From NCBI GenBank assembly GCA_946807835.1, contig OX327702.1, positions 12,772,001 to 12,836,000 of the forward strand: a DNA stretch of 64,000 bases. The letters are read 5' to 3'. This document shows positions 1-11,433 of this stretch, one piece after another. The stretch's first letter is position 1. Each line of letters begins with the position of its first letter. The notes below the pieces were generated by a model, which ran no database searches, was not told where the DNA came from, and worked only from the letters and a program-made list of their open reading frames with translations. This DNA comes from Ailanthus altissimus (taxonomy: Eukaryota; Streptophyta; Magnoliopsida; Sapindales; Simaroubaceae). Made by a program: the position numbers and the translations under genes.

Positions 1-504
1 TTTTAGTTGCAACCCACAATGATGTGTCATTATGTGTGTGTGTCCTAAGAAGGATTTATGAATACTTGTTAAATCAGTATATGAGTGAACCATCTAGTTA
101 CGTAATATAGATGTAAGAATTTGTAAACTTGGGTATTTCAAATAGAAATAAATACTAACGCCTTGTTTTCATAGAAATAAAAAAAAAATGATAACTCATT
201 AGTCATAACGTGTCTCAAGAGTTAAAAATGAACATTTTACTCATGTCATTCATTATGTTAGATGTCAATTGTTTTTTCAAGGACAATCTAATAGCAAAAA
301 TTAACACTAACATCCTATATCAACTATCCCTCCCCCCAACTAAATTGAGACATTGCCCTCAATGTTAAAATATAAAAATAGTAGAGTATAGAAGATATCA
401 CTTGAAATAACTTTTATTGAAAAGAAAACCTACAAGAAAATAAAACATGCCACTTTGATGGAAAACAAAATGTTGTAATAACATAAAAGTAGAACGGCTA
501 CAAA
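1..504 (-). other. Noncoding 3' tail of element A
   Basis: No coding frame is evident. The stretch matches the 3' noncoding tail of element B (about 25.7-27.1 kb), most clearly at 330-365 with a G-rich run and a short hairpin on the minus strand. In this lineage a long untranslated tail before the 3' LTR is usual. The 3' LTR itself is not inside the window. Confidence 0.6.
350..365 (-). other. Conserved tail hairpin of element A
   Basis: ACATTG and CAATGT arms flank a 4-nt loop (AGGG on the minus strand). Roughly ten bases downstream on the minus strand lies a G-run (329-341). The same arrangement recurs in elements B, D, the inverted copy and F. Confidence 0.6.
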
Positions 505-865
505 TGGAGAGTTAAATATATCTTGCATTTCTTCTCACTATCATCAGTAGAACAATTTAACAAATGCAATGTTGAATTAGATAGATGAGTAAAAACATGT
601 AGTTTTTCAATCAACTGATCAACGGATGAAGCAGAAATAAGGATCCATCGTGCTAAAAGTGAAATGAATTATTTTTTCACAACATAATCAAGAAAAGACA
701 ACAAATCATTATAAAAGCCATTATTATTTAACCAACCAATAGGTTTTTGGCCGATTTGCAATTGCGATATTGAGGCAATTTGACAATTTCCACCAAAGTA
801 ATGTATTATACCATTATAGCACTTTACATTTTGAATGATTTTGAGTTTATATGAAGATGTAGAAA
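505..865 (-). pseudogene. LOG-like cytokinin-activating enzyme fragment, copy A
   Basis: The minus strand encodes the C-terminal half of a LOG-type protein. KPIGWLNNNGFYNDLLSFL is read near 690-750, and ILISASSVDQLIEKL near 600-642, followed by a Lys/Cys tail. LOG enzymes (cytokinin riboside 5'-monophosphate phosphoribohydrolases, cytosolic) release active cytokinin bases from their nucleotides. The region of the PGGxGTxxE active-site motif (about 770-800) is damaged: only a frame-shifted TLVEIVKL-like trace remains. One stop interrupts the readable frame. The copy lies in the tail of element A, downstream of its extra ORF, the same position as the better preserved copy in element B. The N-terminal half is missing; the 558-bp repeat array begins close to where it should start. 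No introns are visible. A functional enzyme is excluded. Confidence 0.75.
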
Positions 866-910
866 TAAAGCAATGTATTTATGGAACAAAAAAAATATTG
901 CAATGTAAAT

Positions 911-2577
911 TCTATACGGGTAATTGGCTGTTGTCAGAAAAGAAAATTAAAATGCAAAATTTTCAAAAAGAAACGGTTAATGTGCATTGCTACAGGTAGT
1001 TATGATTGTGACTCACATCTGTTAGTGCATCAAAGGGTGCATGCATGTGATTGTGTACATGTTAAAAAATTTCAAATACATGTCTAACTTATATTACGCA
1101 GTAGAATAAAATAATATGATTAACACGTACACATTACAATTGAATTAAAAATAGTACAAGAATCGAATACATACCATTATAGATGACTCAATGAAGATTA
1201 TTTAACTTTGAAGCTTGTTAAGCTCACAATGAAGTCTTTTCTTTAACAATTCTAGACTCCAACGTATGGTGGAATTAGAGTAGCTAGAATGGTAGCCTTT
1301 GATTAATATTTCATGCAGGAATAAAACTAAGTTCAACATTTTAACTAGTTCATGCATCAAATGCTTAAAGATTGAGTTTAGGGACCAAAATGTAACTTTT
1401 TCAAAGTTTTATTTTCTCTATTCTCTTTTGCACAAAATTTTTATTCTCATATAAATTCTATCTGAAATTCTATATGGGTAATTGGCTGTTGTCAAAACAG
1501 AAAATTAAAATGCAAAATTTTCAAAAAGAAACGGCTAATGTGCATTGCTACAAGTAGTTATGATTATGACTCACATCTGTTAGTGCATTAAAAGGTGCAT
1601 GCATGTGATTGTGTACATGTTAAAAAATTTTAAATACATGTCCAACTTATATTACGCAGTAGAATAAAATAATATGATTAACACGTACACATTACAATTG
1701 AATTAAAAATAGTACAAGAATCAAATACATACCTTTATAGATGACTCAGTGAAGATTATTTAACTTTGAAGCTTGTTAAGCTCACAATGAGGTCCTCTCT
1801 TGAACAATTCTAGACTCTAACGTATGGTGAAATTAGAGTAGCTAGAATGGTAGCCTTTGATCAATGTTTCATGCTAGAATAAAACTAACTTCAACATTTT
1901 AACTAGTTCATGCATCAAATGCTTAAAGATTGAGTTTAGGGACCAAAATGTAACTTTGTCAAAATTTTATTTTCTCTATTCTCTTTTGCACAAAATTTTC
2001 ATTCTCACATAAATTCTATCTGAAATTTTATACGGGTAATTGGCTGTTGTCAAAAGAGAAAATTAAAATGCAAAATTTTCAAAAAAACACGGCTAATGTG
2101 CATTGCTACAGGTAGTTATGATTGTGACTTATATCTATTAGTGCATTAAAGGGTGCATGCATGTGATTGTGTACATATTAAAAATTTTCAAATACATGTC
2201 CAACATATATTACGCAACAGAATAAAATAATATGATTAACACATACACATTACAATTAAATTAAAAATAGTATAAGAATCGAATATATACCTTTATAGAC
2301 GACTCAGTGAAGATTATTTAACTCTGAAGTTTGTTAAGCTCACAATGAAGTCCTCTCTTGAACAATTCTAGACTCCAACGTATGGTGGAATTAGAGTAGT
2401 TAGAATGGTAGCCTTTGATCAATATTTCATGCAGGAATAAAACTAAGTTCAATATTGTAACTAGTTCATGCATTAAATGCTTAAAGATTGAGTTTAAGGA
2501 CCAAAATGTAACTTTTTCAAAGTTTTATTTTCTCTATTCTCTTTTGCACAAAATTTTCATTCTCACATAAATTCTAT
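911..2577. repeat. Three tandem copies of a 558-bp unit
   Basis: Units start at 911, 1469 and 2027, each opening with a variant of TATACGGGTAATTGGCTG, giving a regular 558-bp period; the third ends near 2577. Each unit joins about 109 bp of element A flank, including the ACATC target-site copy, to about 449 bp of the copia LTR edge. The duplication therefore happened after the LTR inserted. The third unit continues into the rest of the LTR. Short ORFs across the units are chance frames. Confidence 0.9.
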
Positions 2578-4028
2578 TCCAAATGAAACTTATTTCATTT
2601 ATTTTAAATGGCCCTAAATATTTAAGCGGCCATATGTCTCACATATATCTATGCGATGGGATGCGATGCTATGTAGGCTTACACATAAGTGACAAATGTC
2701 ACTCATCCATGCAAACACTTTGCATGGTTGACATTTATTACATGCTTGTCCATGCATGCTTCTATTTGTCACAAAAATGGCCATGCACAGATGCCATGTG
2801 TGCATTTATACTTTTTCATGCAATAGGGACCTATTTGTAATATTTGTAAACTATGGTTCCCATTTTCCAAATATGTCCTAAAACGTATTCTGCTTTTTGA
2901 AACCTTCTTGGACCAATCTGTATGATATGTACCGCTACCCTAGACTCAACGAGTATACTTTATATTGTGAGACTCTCTAGGTTTATACCCGTTTGTCTTA
3001 TGGAACACTTTCGCAAGATCGTGAACGATGCCCTACATAAACGTTACGGATATTACAAAACAACGCATTGAACCATACAAGTTGAGGTCAACCATATCTA
3101 TATAATCCCTCCATCACTTATATCCTTGAAAGAGCATAGATATAGATCACCACCATCAAATATCTATATGCTCGACCATGCACTTATCTTTAGATTTGTA
3201 TTTTTATAAACAATATCCATAAACGCCTTTGCGATATTGTTTAACCCTATGAAAAACTCTTGTTTTGATTTTATGTTTGTGGCCACAAGAATTCTTGAAA
3301 TATAATCTCAGAGCATCAAGATAAATAACTCACCCATATGAGCTGACAGATCCCATATTTATACACATCGGACTTTATAAGCATTAGACAATACCAACGA
3401 CATCCAGTGGTCAGGCCATGAAAGGTCTCTAACATGCATAGAAACAAAGTATGATGAACCACTCATAAGCCCACCATGGCACTAAAGTCAAAGGATCACA
3501 AATACTACTCAACTCGAGAAGACCTTCTATTGACAGCATTATAGGATATCTATTAGAGGTCCTCGTGAGTCTGTTCAATATCCAGTCCTTATTGAATACC
3601 TGCACACTTAAACGGACTTTCGCTAAGTCCATGGTCTATTAAGACTAGCCATTTGAACAATTTAGATATAGACATACACTAATCCAAAAGGAATACTGAT
3701 TGACCCATATCGGTAACCATGGATAAGGAACGATATTTTTGAGAATATATATTGCGCAATGACATTTCTTGGCACTATTTACAACTTTTTGCAACAACAT
3801 CATTACTATATTATTCTCGTGTCTTTGTCTCTATTTCAGACAAAGTTCTAAATATTTAGAATTGCTAACTTTAGTGTTGACCTAAACTTTTTTAGATCTG
3901 ATATAAACTCCTTTAGATCTACAATGTCTAAAATAGTTACAAGTTTCTTACCATATAATTATATATTAACGATTATTATTGAAATATTTACTGTATATCA
4001 AAATAGCACATAAGCACCATCTCTAACA
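1020..4028 (-). mobile_element. Copia solo LTR (minus), enlarged by internal tandem copies
   Basis: On the minus strand the LTR starts TGTTAGAGATGGTGCTTATG (4028) and ends ACTAACA (1020), so the ends are TG...CA. The 5-bp duplication ACATC is present at 1015-1019 and 4029-4033. Its 5' part matches the copia LTRs at 6667, 18089 and 20486. Without the two extra 558-bp units the LTR would be about 1.9 kb, in line with the other copies of about 2.0-2.2 kb. No internal copia sequence is present, so it is a solo LTR from LTR-LTR recombination. The ORFs inside are chance. Confidence 0.8.
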
Positions 4029-4181
4029 ACATCTTTCTTTGGTTTTATGTCCAGAAATGGCTTAAACGCCCTATATGGATCGGGGATAGATTTTTCATCC
4101 AATTTTCTTATAAATTGGCAAACAGAGTATTTTAGATTGAGTCCCAAGACTGTACTGCTCATGTTCCTTTAAGAATATATC

Positions 4182-4643
4182 CTATAAATCACGAATGATA
4201 ATATGCAAATATCTATTAGGATGCATCTCAAGAATCATTAAGATATCATCTAAAGACTCCTTATTTAAGCCATCTTTAATGAATCAAATTTTTTACCTAC
4301 GCAATTTATTGACACAATTCCTAAAATGCGAGATCGTGTATGCACACTTGTAACAAACACCTAATCTTTTTGCTGCTTTTTTGTAAAAGATCTTTTACCC
4401 AAGCCTAACAAGTAGAAAATTAATGATTCTGAAAACTTATTTAGTAATTGAAAATTGGCTTCAATCAACCAACGTACATAAACAGGTATGTTTATAAGCA
4501 TTAATAACCATAACTTAGCATTAATAACCATAACTTAGCATTAATAACCATAACTTTTTGTATTGTGTTTGGTAAATTTTCTTTAAGGCATTTTGAGGTA
4601 AGGAGGAAAAATATTTTTTCAAATCGATCAAAATCTCATCCAT
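4182..4643 (-). pseudogene. Small extra ORF of the A/B family, copy A
   Basis: The minus strand starts ATG at 4643 and reads MDEILIDLKKYFSSLPQNAL, then further on CYKCA and FIKDGLNKESLDDIL, ending at TAG (4182-4184). Element B has a clear homologue at the same place, ending at an equivalent TAG, which supports a true protein of about 145 residues. The frame is broken by a triplicated 20-bp unit (4497-4556) and several stops. A basic run followed by paired cysteines suggests a nucleic-acid-binding protein, but this is inference. It lies between the integrase tail and the LOG-like segment. No certain family assignment is made. Confidence 0.6.
4497..4556. repeat. 20-bp unit repeated three times
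   Basis: AGCATTAATAACCATAACTT occurs three times in direct, uninterrupted tandem with no mismatch. Element B has a single counterpart, so this is a local expansion inside the extra ORF of element A. Confidence 0.95.
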
Positions 4644-4869
4644 TTTTGTAAGAGAAAAGAGAAAAAGAAAAAGAAGATCTTTTAGTTTTATATCAGAAAC
4701 TATGAAAAACTAACAAAACCACTTAATCGGGTACAAAACAAGATTAAAAAAACTAAGATACTAAACAAAACAACTGAGTACAAAACAAGACTAAACGAAC
4801 TAAGATACAAAACTACCTATAAGTGTGAAAAAACAAATAAAATTTGAAGAAGGAAAAAGAAAATATAAA

Positions 4870-5960
4870 TTTGTACAACAAAGATTAATTGGTCTTGTAA
4901 CAAAGGTTTTATAAGGATAAAATTTCTTCTTGAAAAGCTCAGTTTTTTTTAAAATGATTTGAGTTTTTAACCATTTACTTTAAACACATTACTAATCTAG
5001 GATTTTCAATGTTAGTGGCTCTATAAGGGTACATATGTTTCAAAACAAAAGGGCCAATCCACCTTAACCTTAAGTTTTCAAGGAATATGTAAAGTCAAGA
5101 ATTATAAAGTTAAATCTTTTGACCATCTTCAAATGTCGTTCTTAGAAGGTTTTTATTATAAAACTATTTGGTTTTAGCTTTATGATTTTGAATTATCATA
5201 TGCATCATTTCTCAACTATTCAAGTTCATTTATTTGTAATTTACGTATCTGTCTAGCAGTATTAAGGTTTGAGTTGAAAGTTTTAATGGTTTAGTAGGTT
5301 TTATGCTCAAAGAGACATACCCAATGAAGTTTTAAAAGCAGTTCAACAAACCCAAAGTGTATTATTAATTCTTAATGACCAATCTTTGTAGTTTGGGTAT
5401 ACAGTTTTTTCTAAAATTTATTTTATCGCCCAATTAGCTAGTTCAACTTGTCCGCTTGTCTCGGGGTGATAAAAATTGGCCAGTTGCAAAATGCTTACGC
5501 TCATCACTTGTAATAGGTTGAGGGATTCCAAAACGACTGAAGATATTTTCTTTTAAAAATTTCATAATTATTTTGTAGTTATTGTTTCGACATGGAATTA
5601 CCTCAATCCATTTTAAGACGTAATCTATTGCAGGCAGGATATATATAAAGCTAAAGGATGATGAAAAAGGTCTCATGAAATTTACCTTTCGACAATAAAA
5701 TTTTTTAATTATTATAGTTGGGTTTAATGGCATCATATTTCTATGAGTTGTGCTTCCTAACTTTTGATATTTTTCACAAGTTTTACTGAACTCTTAGGTA
5801 TATTTGATAAGGGTGGGCCAATAAAATTCACATTGCAAAATTTTTATTGTAGTTTTTTTGAAGAAAAAGGACCACCACAAGCTTCAAAATGACAAAAGAA
5901 AATGACATCATGAATTTTATCATTAAGCACACATTGCCTTATAATTTGGTTAAGATAATA
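4870..5960 (-). pseudogene. Integrase remnant of element A
   Basis: The minus strand carries, in order, a degraded zinc-binding region (ACGGPFSSKKTTIKILQCEF, about 5780-5880), the catalytic core start (5443-5736: IDYVLKWIEVIPCRNNN and ITSDERKHF, where DQGTHF is expected) and a basic C-terminal tail (about 4870-5060, with VNG and KLKSF traces matching TFKVDGQRLKSY in element B). Retroviral-type integrase joins cDNA to host DNA in the nucleus. Frameshifts and stops separate the pieces. Alignment with element B gives the identity and order. Confidence 0.75.
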
Positions 5961-6234
5961 ATGAAAAGGTATAGCTCATCCCAAAAGAAGTTGTGTGCCT
6001 CACATAAAAATTTTCTTTTGTCTTAGGCACGCAATGAGATGAGAGTTTTTCTATAACAAGAAAATTAGCAACATTAGCGAACCAAGGTAAATTAACAATA
6101 CTAAAAAGTTGTTCATCTAAAAATGTGTTATTGATTTGTTAAAATTTAAAAACTTCACCACAAACAAAGCTAGACAAGTGATTAACAACAACAATTTTAA
6201 CTCCTTTTTATCCTTAAATTGTGATGCCGAATAC

Positions 6235-6666
6235 TTAGAGGAGAAAAATCCATCTTATCAACTTTGGTTTAGCATCTTTCTTTGAAAGAAGATACTTCAA
6301 AGCTACATGATTGCTAAATAAAACACTGGGTGAACTAACAAGATAAGATCTATATTTTTCCAAAGCAAATACTACCACAAGTAATTTCTTTTCAATGGTG
6401 GAATAATTCTTTTGAGCACTATCAAGTGCTTTTCTTTGCCTTAAAACTGCTCCTATTGCATAATCACTAATATCACACATGATTTCAAAAGGCAAGGACC
6501 AATCAGAAGGTTGTATACTAGGAGAAAAAGTTAACATGCTTTTAAGTTTATCAAATGCTTTTTGATAAGATGTGGTCCATTCAAATGAAGTGTCTTTTAA
6601 GAGGTTACACAATGATCTAGATATGACATTAAAATCTTTAATGAACCTTCAATAAAAACTTACATA
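6235..6666 (-). pseudogene. RT end and RNase H remnant of element A
   Basis: A 125-residue frame (6235-6612) reads LLKDTSFEWTTSYQKAFDKL, then MCDISDYAIGAVLRQR, SAQKNYSTIEKKLLVVVFAL and ALKYLLSKKDAKPKLIRW. These are the gypsy RT thumb and RNase H blocks typical of Tat/Athila pol. RNase H degrades the RNA strand during reverse transcription. The first RNase H aspartate is kept (CDIS), and FSNHVALKYLL replaces the usual FTDHAALKYLL, so an acidic catalytic position is lost. Upstream, a FIKDFNVISRSLCN trace runs to 6666, where the copia LTR abruptly interrupts it. The region 5960-6234 is the degraded linker to integrase. Confidence 0.8.
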
Positions 6667-7687
6667 TGTTGGGGATGGTGCTTATGTGTTATTTCAATTT
6701 TGTATGAATATTTATTATTTAATATTCATATAATGAAAATTTCAAATAAATCGTTAATATTTAATTATATGGTTCCAAGCTTGTTATTTGTCAGATATTA
6801 TAATTCTAAAATAGCATAAATCTAATCTAAAGAAGTTTAGGTTAGTGCTAAGTGTTAACATTCTAAGGAGTTAGAACATTGTCTAAAATAGGGACAAAAG
6901 ACCTGAAAATATATTAATAATGACATAGTTGTAAGGAGTTATAAATAGTGCTAAGAAATGTCATTACGTAATATGTTCTTGAAAATATTGTTCCTAATCT
7001 ATGGTTATCGACATGGGCTGATTTATATTCCTTCCGGATAAGTGTGTGTCTATATTTGGATTATTTAGACAGTTAGTCTTAGCAGACTATAGACTTAGTG
7101 AAAGCTCATATAGGTATACAGGTATCTAGTTAGGACTTAGTACTAAACAAACTCACAAGGACCTCCAATAGATATACCATAAAGCCATCAATGAGGGGTT
7201 TTTTTAAGTTGAGTAGTATTCATAGTAGTTTGACCTGAGCGCCACGGTGGGCTTATGAGTGATCCACCATGCTTTGATTTCACATATTAGAGACATTTCA
7301 TGGTCTAACATTTGGGTGTCGCTAGGTATGGTTTAATACTTATAGAGTCTGGCATGCATAGATATAAGATATGTCAGCTCATATGGGCGAGTTGTATATC
7401 TGAATGCTCTGAGATTGTATTTTAGAAAGTCTTATGACCGTAAGCAAAAACCTACGAAAAGCGTTTTTCTTATGGTTAAATAATATCATAAAAAAGTTTG
7501 CGGATATTGTTTATGAAAACAATAATCTAAAGATAAGTTCACGGTTTAGGGCATAGAGATTTGACGGTGATGATTTATATCTTTGCTCTTCTAGAATATA
7601 GGTTATGGAAGGATTATACGAATATAGTTGGCCTCAACTTATATGGTTAGATACGTCATTCTATAATATTTATAATGTGTATATGAG

Positions 7688-10423
7688 TGTAATATCCAAT
7701 CTCTATTAGTAGTCTTAGCGTCTAGATTTTAGTATAGAGCAATAAAGACCCAGTAGGATTACTCGATTTTAACCCTGTTAAAAATATTTTCTTTATAGTG
7801 CGCGTGAGAGATATTAAACCTAATTTGGTAATTTCACACTCGATCAGAGCGTCGGACGACCCTAGAATATTTTTGGAATTTTTCTCTATCGGCTTGAAAA
7901 ACGAAATTCTAATTTACAATATGAATTTTCATTTAAGGGTTAAGTATGGAACAAGCCTTTGTTGAGAAATACAATCCATATATTAAAGAATGGACCAATT
8001 AGAAGCAATCTCATGGATTGCCAAGTTGGAAATTCTAGTTAGTTCTTTTCACTATTCTAACTAGATAGTTACAAAGGAACCAATTAAATCCTTCCATTTG
8101 AACTAATGGAAAATTAGGAATTTTGAGTAAGTTGAAGGGCAAAATGATCCATTGAGGGAGCACTATATATATGTTAGAAGTGTGTAGAGTTTTCAAGAGA
8201 TCAAAAGCAAACATTTAGAGCAAAAGAGAGCAAACTTTGTGCAAGTGTTGAAGGTGCTGCTACAATGAAATTTCGGTTTCGTTTTCATGATTTTACATGC
8301 TTAATCAAGGTAAAATAAGGTTACGTACCAATCCCTAAGCTCAATTGAAGCCTCCATTAGTGAAAATTCAAGAAAACAAGGTAAGAAAAGCATTGTTTTG
8401 TGAAATTTATGAGTGAGCTTTTAAGATTACTTCAATTGATGTTCTTGTGTGTATTCTTGGTTTTGATTGAGTTGAATTCTAGTGTGGAGCTTGAAGGAGT
8501 CATCAATTTGAAGAAATTGGCAAGGTAAGAATTAGGGTTTTGGGTGATTTGAATGTAGAGACTTCAATTGGTTGTAATTAGGGCATTAGAATGAAATTGG
8601 CTTGATTTTGATGTAATTGGAACAAGAAATTGAGAAAAGAAATGTGTTGGAACATAGGGTGAAATTCTGCCACTTTAGAAAAATTAGGGATTGAAAGGTG
8701 TTTTGATTGAGTTGTTGTGTGTAAATGATGCATTATGTATATGGTTGATGGAAAAACCAAAAATGAAGAAAATGGGACATAATTGTCTATTTTGGAAATG
8801 TGAAGGGCAATTATGTCCAACCAAGTTATAAGGTGTTTAATAATTTTCAGGGCGCCGGGTGGTGAGTTAGATTAGATTAAATGACTCCGTAAATAAATAT
8901 CGGGAAGTAGTATGCATCCGGGCTTTGAATGCCGATTAGGGCGTTTAGTAGTTAAATGAGATTCTAGCATTTGATTTGGTTCTAAATGTCATTTATGGCC
9001 CGTAGGTGAAGAAAACCGAGAGCGGTAACGGGAGCAGAAATCTGGAGCGAAATTGAGCGTGGAGCGGTTGTGAGTGAAAATCTACCATTTATTTTATCTT
9101 TCGTTTACTATGTTTCCGCATAATAAAAATGTATGTTTTATGAACTTTCAATGCATAAACATGATTATGATCTTGATATGTATCCAAAGATATGCATTTA
9201 CATGTTCGGTTTAATAAGCAATTTTAAAATTTTTGCATTTATTTTAAAGGCCATTGGTACCCTGGCCAGTATATCCCGTGCACATGGGCAGGTCTTGGGG
9301 GTGTGTCACTAACTCTGAAAAGTCGGGATGTTGAGTCATGTGAGTCGCTCTATGTGTACGGGGTATTGTCTCGCTATATGTATGCGATGTAAGATCCCAC
9401 TGCATAGTCAGTGAGATATCTTGAGATGTCACTGTGGGTGCTGTTAGTTGAGGTGCTCTGTGACCTACTCAAGTGTGCGGTGCCAGTTGAGTCGCTACGT
9501 AAGTATAGAGCTTTAGGGTTGCCATTGATACAGTTTAGAAAGGAAATGGCTGAGCGAGGACTTTACTAGTTTTTGATTTATCGATAGCATTTATGCGTTT
9601 ATATGCACACGACAGTTATTATGTTATACAAATTTTGAATATTGCTTTCCAAAGATGTAGATAAAACCCGCTCGGCAAGATTTCATCGGCATATAATATT
9701 AGAAACCGTTTTACAGCTTTACATCAATTTTAGAAACATAATTTATGCATGTACTTTAGAATTTGCTATCTATACATAATGTTATTTTATTTGAAATCTT
9801 AATTGCACTCACTGAACTCCTTTAGCTCACTTGTTTTGTGTTTTATGTTTTCTAAACCCTTCCCAGATGCAGGTCTCGGTACACAAGCTGCTGATTCTCC
9901 TATTGTCAAGTAGTGGGCCAAATCTGAAGATCATTTTTGTATATGTAAATGTGCTAAATAAAACCCTTTACTTTATGCATAGTAGTTATAGGCATGTATA
10001 TTTGTATGTATGTTTTGAACCAATAAGAAAAGATTTTGATATTATGATGATCGTTTTTGCTTTTTATTAGTATGCTCATTTTGTGATTCAAATGAAACTA
10101 TTGAGTTGTGTTGGATTTGATTTGGAAAGGACCGGAGGTCTAAATTGGTAGTATTGAGAAGTGTTTAAAATAGAAGTGAAATTTCTTTGTAGGTTTTATA
10201 TGGATTTTTTGAAAAACAGGGAAAACTCTGCCCCTTTTTAAAAAACATTAAGATGTCATTTTCATATATATTACAAGGTTTTCTCAATAGTAGCAAGAAC
10301 TAAAAAGGGGTTCGCCTCGCAAAAATTTCTCAACTTACCTAGTTAAATTCTGAGGAACTTTCATCGAGGTGCCCGGCAAGGCCGCTGGGCCTTATAGTAG
10401 AAGGTCTCGGGTGGGTCCTGTCA
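7688..10423 (+). mobile_element. Tekay-like solo LTR S1
   Basis: It begins TGTAATATCCAATC and ends GTGGGTCCTGTCA, flanked by perfect 5-bp copies ATGAG (7683-7687 and 10424-10428). The length is 2736 bp. It matches S2, S3 and the 5' LTR at 37923 throughout, so the family is defined inside the window. The long LTR and the similarity to an element with Tekay/Del-type gag and pol support the lineage. It lies inside the copia 5' LTR. Short ORFs inside are not genes. Confidence 0.92.
8164..8172 (+). promoter_or_regulatory. LTR TATA box, S1
   Basis: TATATATAT follows GGGAGCAC and precedes a conserved stretch (AGAAGTGTGTAGAG). The same context is found at 38397-38406 (+) and 15777-15784 (-), consistent with the LTR core promoter of this family. 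Confidence 0.55.
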
Positions 10424-11420
10424 ATGAGGGCATCAGTTACGAATTTAAAAAAAGAGTTTTGTAAGATAAATGAGTGTGAACCTAGGGAGTCTTATAATAT
10501 AAAGTATACTCATGAGCATTAAGGTAGTGGACCAGGTCGAACTGTTTGATTCATAAAAATTTCAAAAACTAGGATTACTTTCAGAATCTCTCAAGAAGCA
10601 CGTATGTTAAGGGTTAAGTGTTAAGCTATTATTTAATTAGTCAACAATTATTTTTAACAAATTAAATGTTGACATATGGCAAAATGCATGCTCATTTGCG
10701 AGATAAGTGGCAAATGCATGACATTATTAACAAGTGGCTTGAAACATGCAACTTGGTGGACATTTGGACTTTTAAAGCAACATGTCCTTAGTTAAAAGAG
10801 AATGGTGACAATTGGCATATGTTTGTTTTATTAAATGGACACATGTCATGTCAAACTATAAAATGCAAGTGTTGTATTTAATTGTTTGAGTTATATCATT
10901 TGGCCGAAAGTTGAAAGAGAAGAAAAAAAGGTTTTTTTAATCTCTTTAAGTGTAAAATTTGGCCTAAGTGAGAAGTAAATGAAGAAGAATCTTTATATCT
11001 TTAAGTGTAAAGTTTGGCCAAGTTAAAAGAAAAGAGAAGAGTTCTCTTTGAAAGTGAGTAAGCATCAGCCATTTGAGAGAAAATAAATTGCTAAGAGTTG
11101 CAATTTACTTCATAAGTCATATTTGGCCAAATTAGAATGAGAGAAAGCAAGAGATGCTTAATCAACAGTCATACTGCAAATAAAATGCTGCCATTCTAGA
11201 TTCATAATCTCACAAAATATTATGGACTAGAATTATTTGTGAGATCGCTACGGTGTGAGCTCTGAATTTGATTTGTCACCGAAAGTCTTCAAGGGTAAGT
11301 TTTTCGAATTCTATAACTTTTGAATTAGATTTTCATTTTGGTATGTAATTTATGTGTGACACGCATTAATTATTCAATGAATATAATTCACATGCATATA
11401 CCTATTAATCATTGTGACAA

Positions 11421-11433
11421 TAGTATAAGAGCA
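11421..11433 (+). other. Degraded primer binding site of the copia element
   Basis: TAGTATAAGAGCA differs at two positions from the initiator-methionine tRNA site TGGTATCAGAGCA used by many plant copia and gypsy elements. It lies one or two bases after the LTR end. Confidence 0.6.

Larger units (their letters stand above)
1..6666 (-). mobile_element. Element A: decayed Tat/Athila-like gypsy element
   Basis: Reading on the minus strand from 6666 leftwards, one finds the end of RT, RNase H, the integrase zinc-binding region and core, a basic integrase tail, a small extra ORF, a LOG-like segment and a noncoding tail that runs off the window. The same order is seen in element B, and matching stretches can be aligned by eye over most of the length, for example around 4030-4140 against 27930-28040. 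The RT-proximal end is cut by the copia element at 6667, and no upstream half (gag, PR, LTR) is found beyond that insertion. A copia solo LTR interrupts A at 1020-4028. Stops and frameshifts are everywhere, so it is dead. Confidence 0.8.
6667..11419 (+). repeat. 5' LTR of the copia element (with nested insertion)
   Basis: The LTR begins TGTTGGGGATGGTGCTTATG and ends GTGACA just before a degraded initiator-Met primer site. Excluding the nested solo LTR and its extra target copy (2741 bp) it is about 2.0 kb. The first 330 bp match the LTRs at 1020-4028 (reverse), 18089 and 20486. The part after 10429 is the LTR's own 3' portion; it holds no gene. Confidence 0.8.

Noticed and set aside
911..2577. 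Centromeric satellite array
   Set aside because: Only three units are present, and each contains a known TE junction, so it is a local duplication.
2583..2840. Open frames of 60-110 codons such as 2583-2840, 9831-10070, 15118-15375, 44427-44675 and 52372-52695
   Set aside because: They lie within LTRs, repeat between LTR copies with the LTR sequence, show no domain or codon signal, and on the opposite strand similar frames exist.
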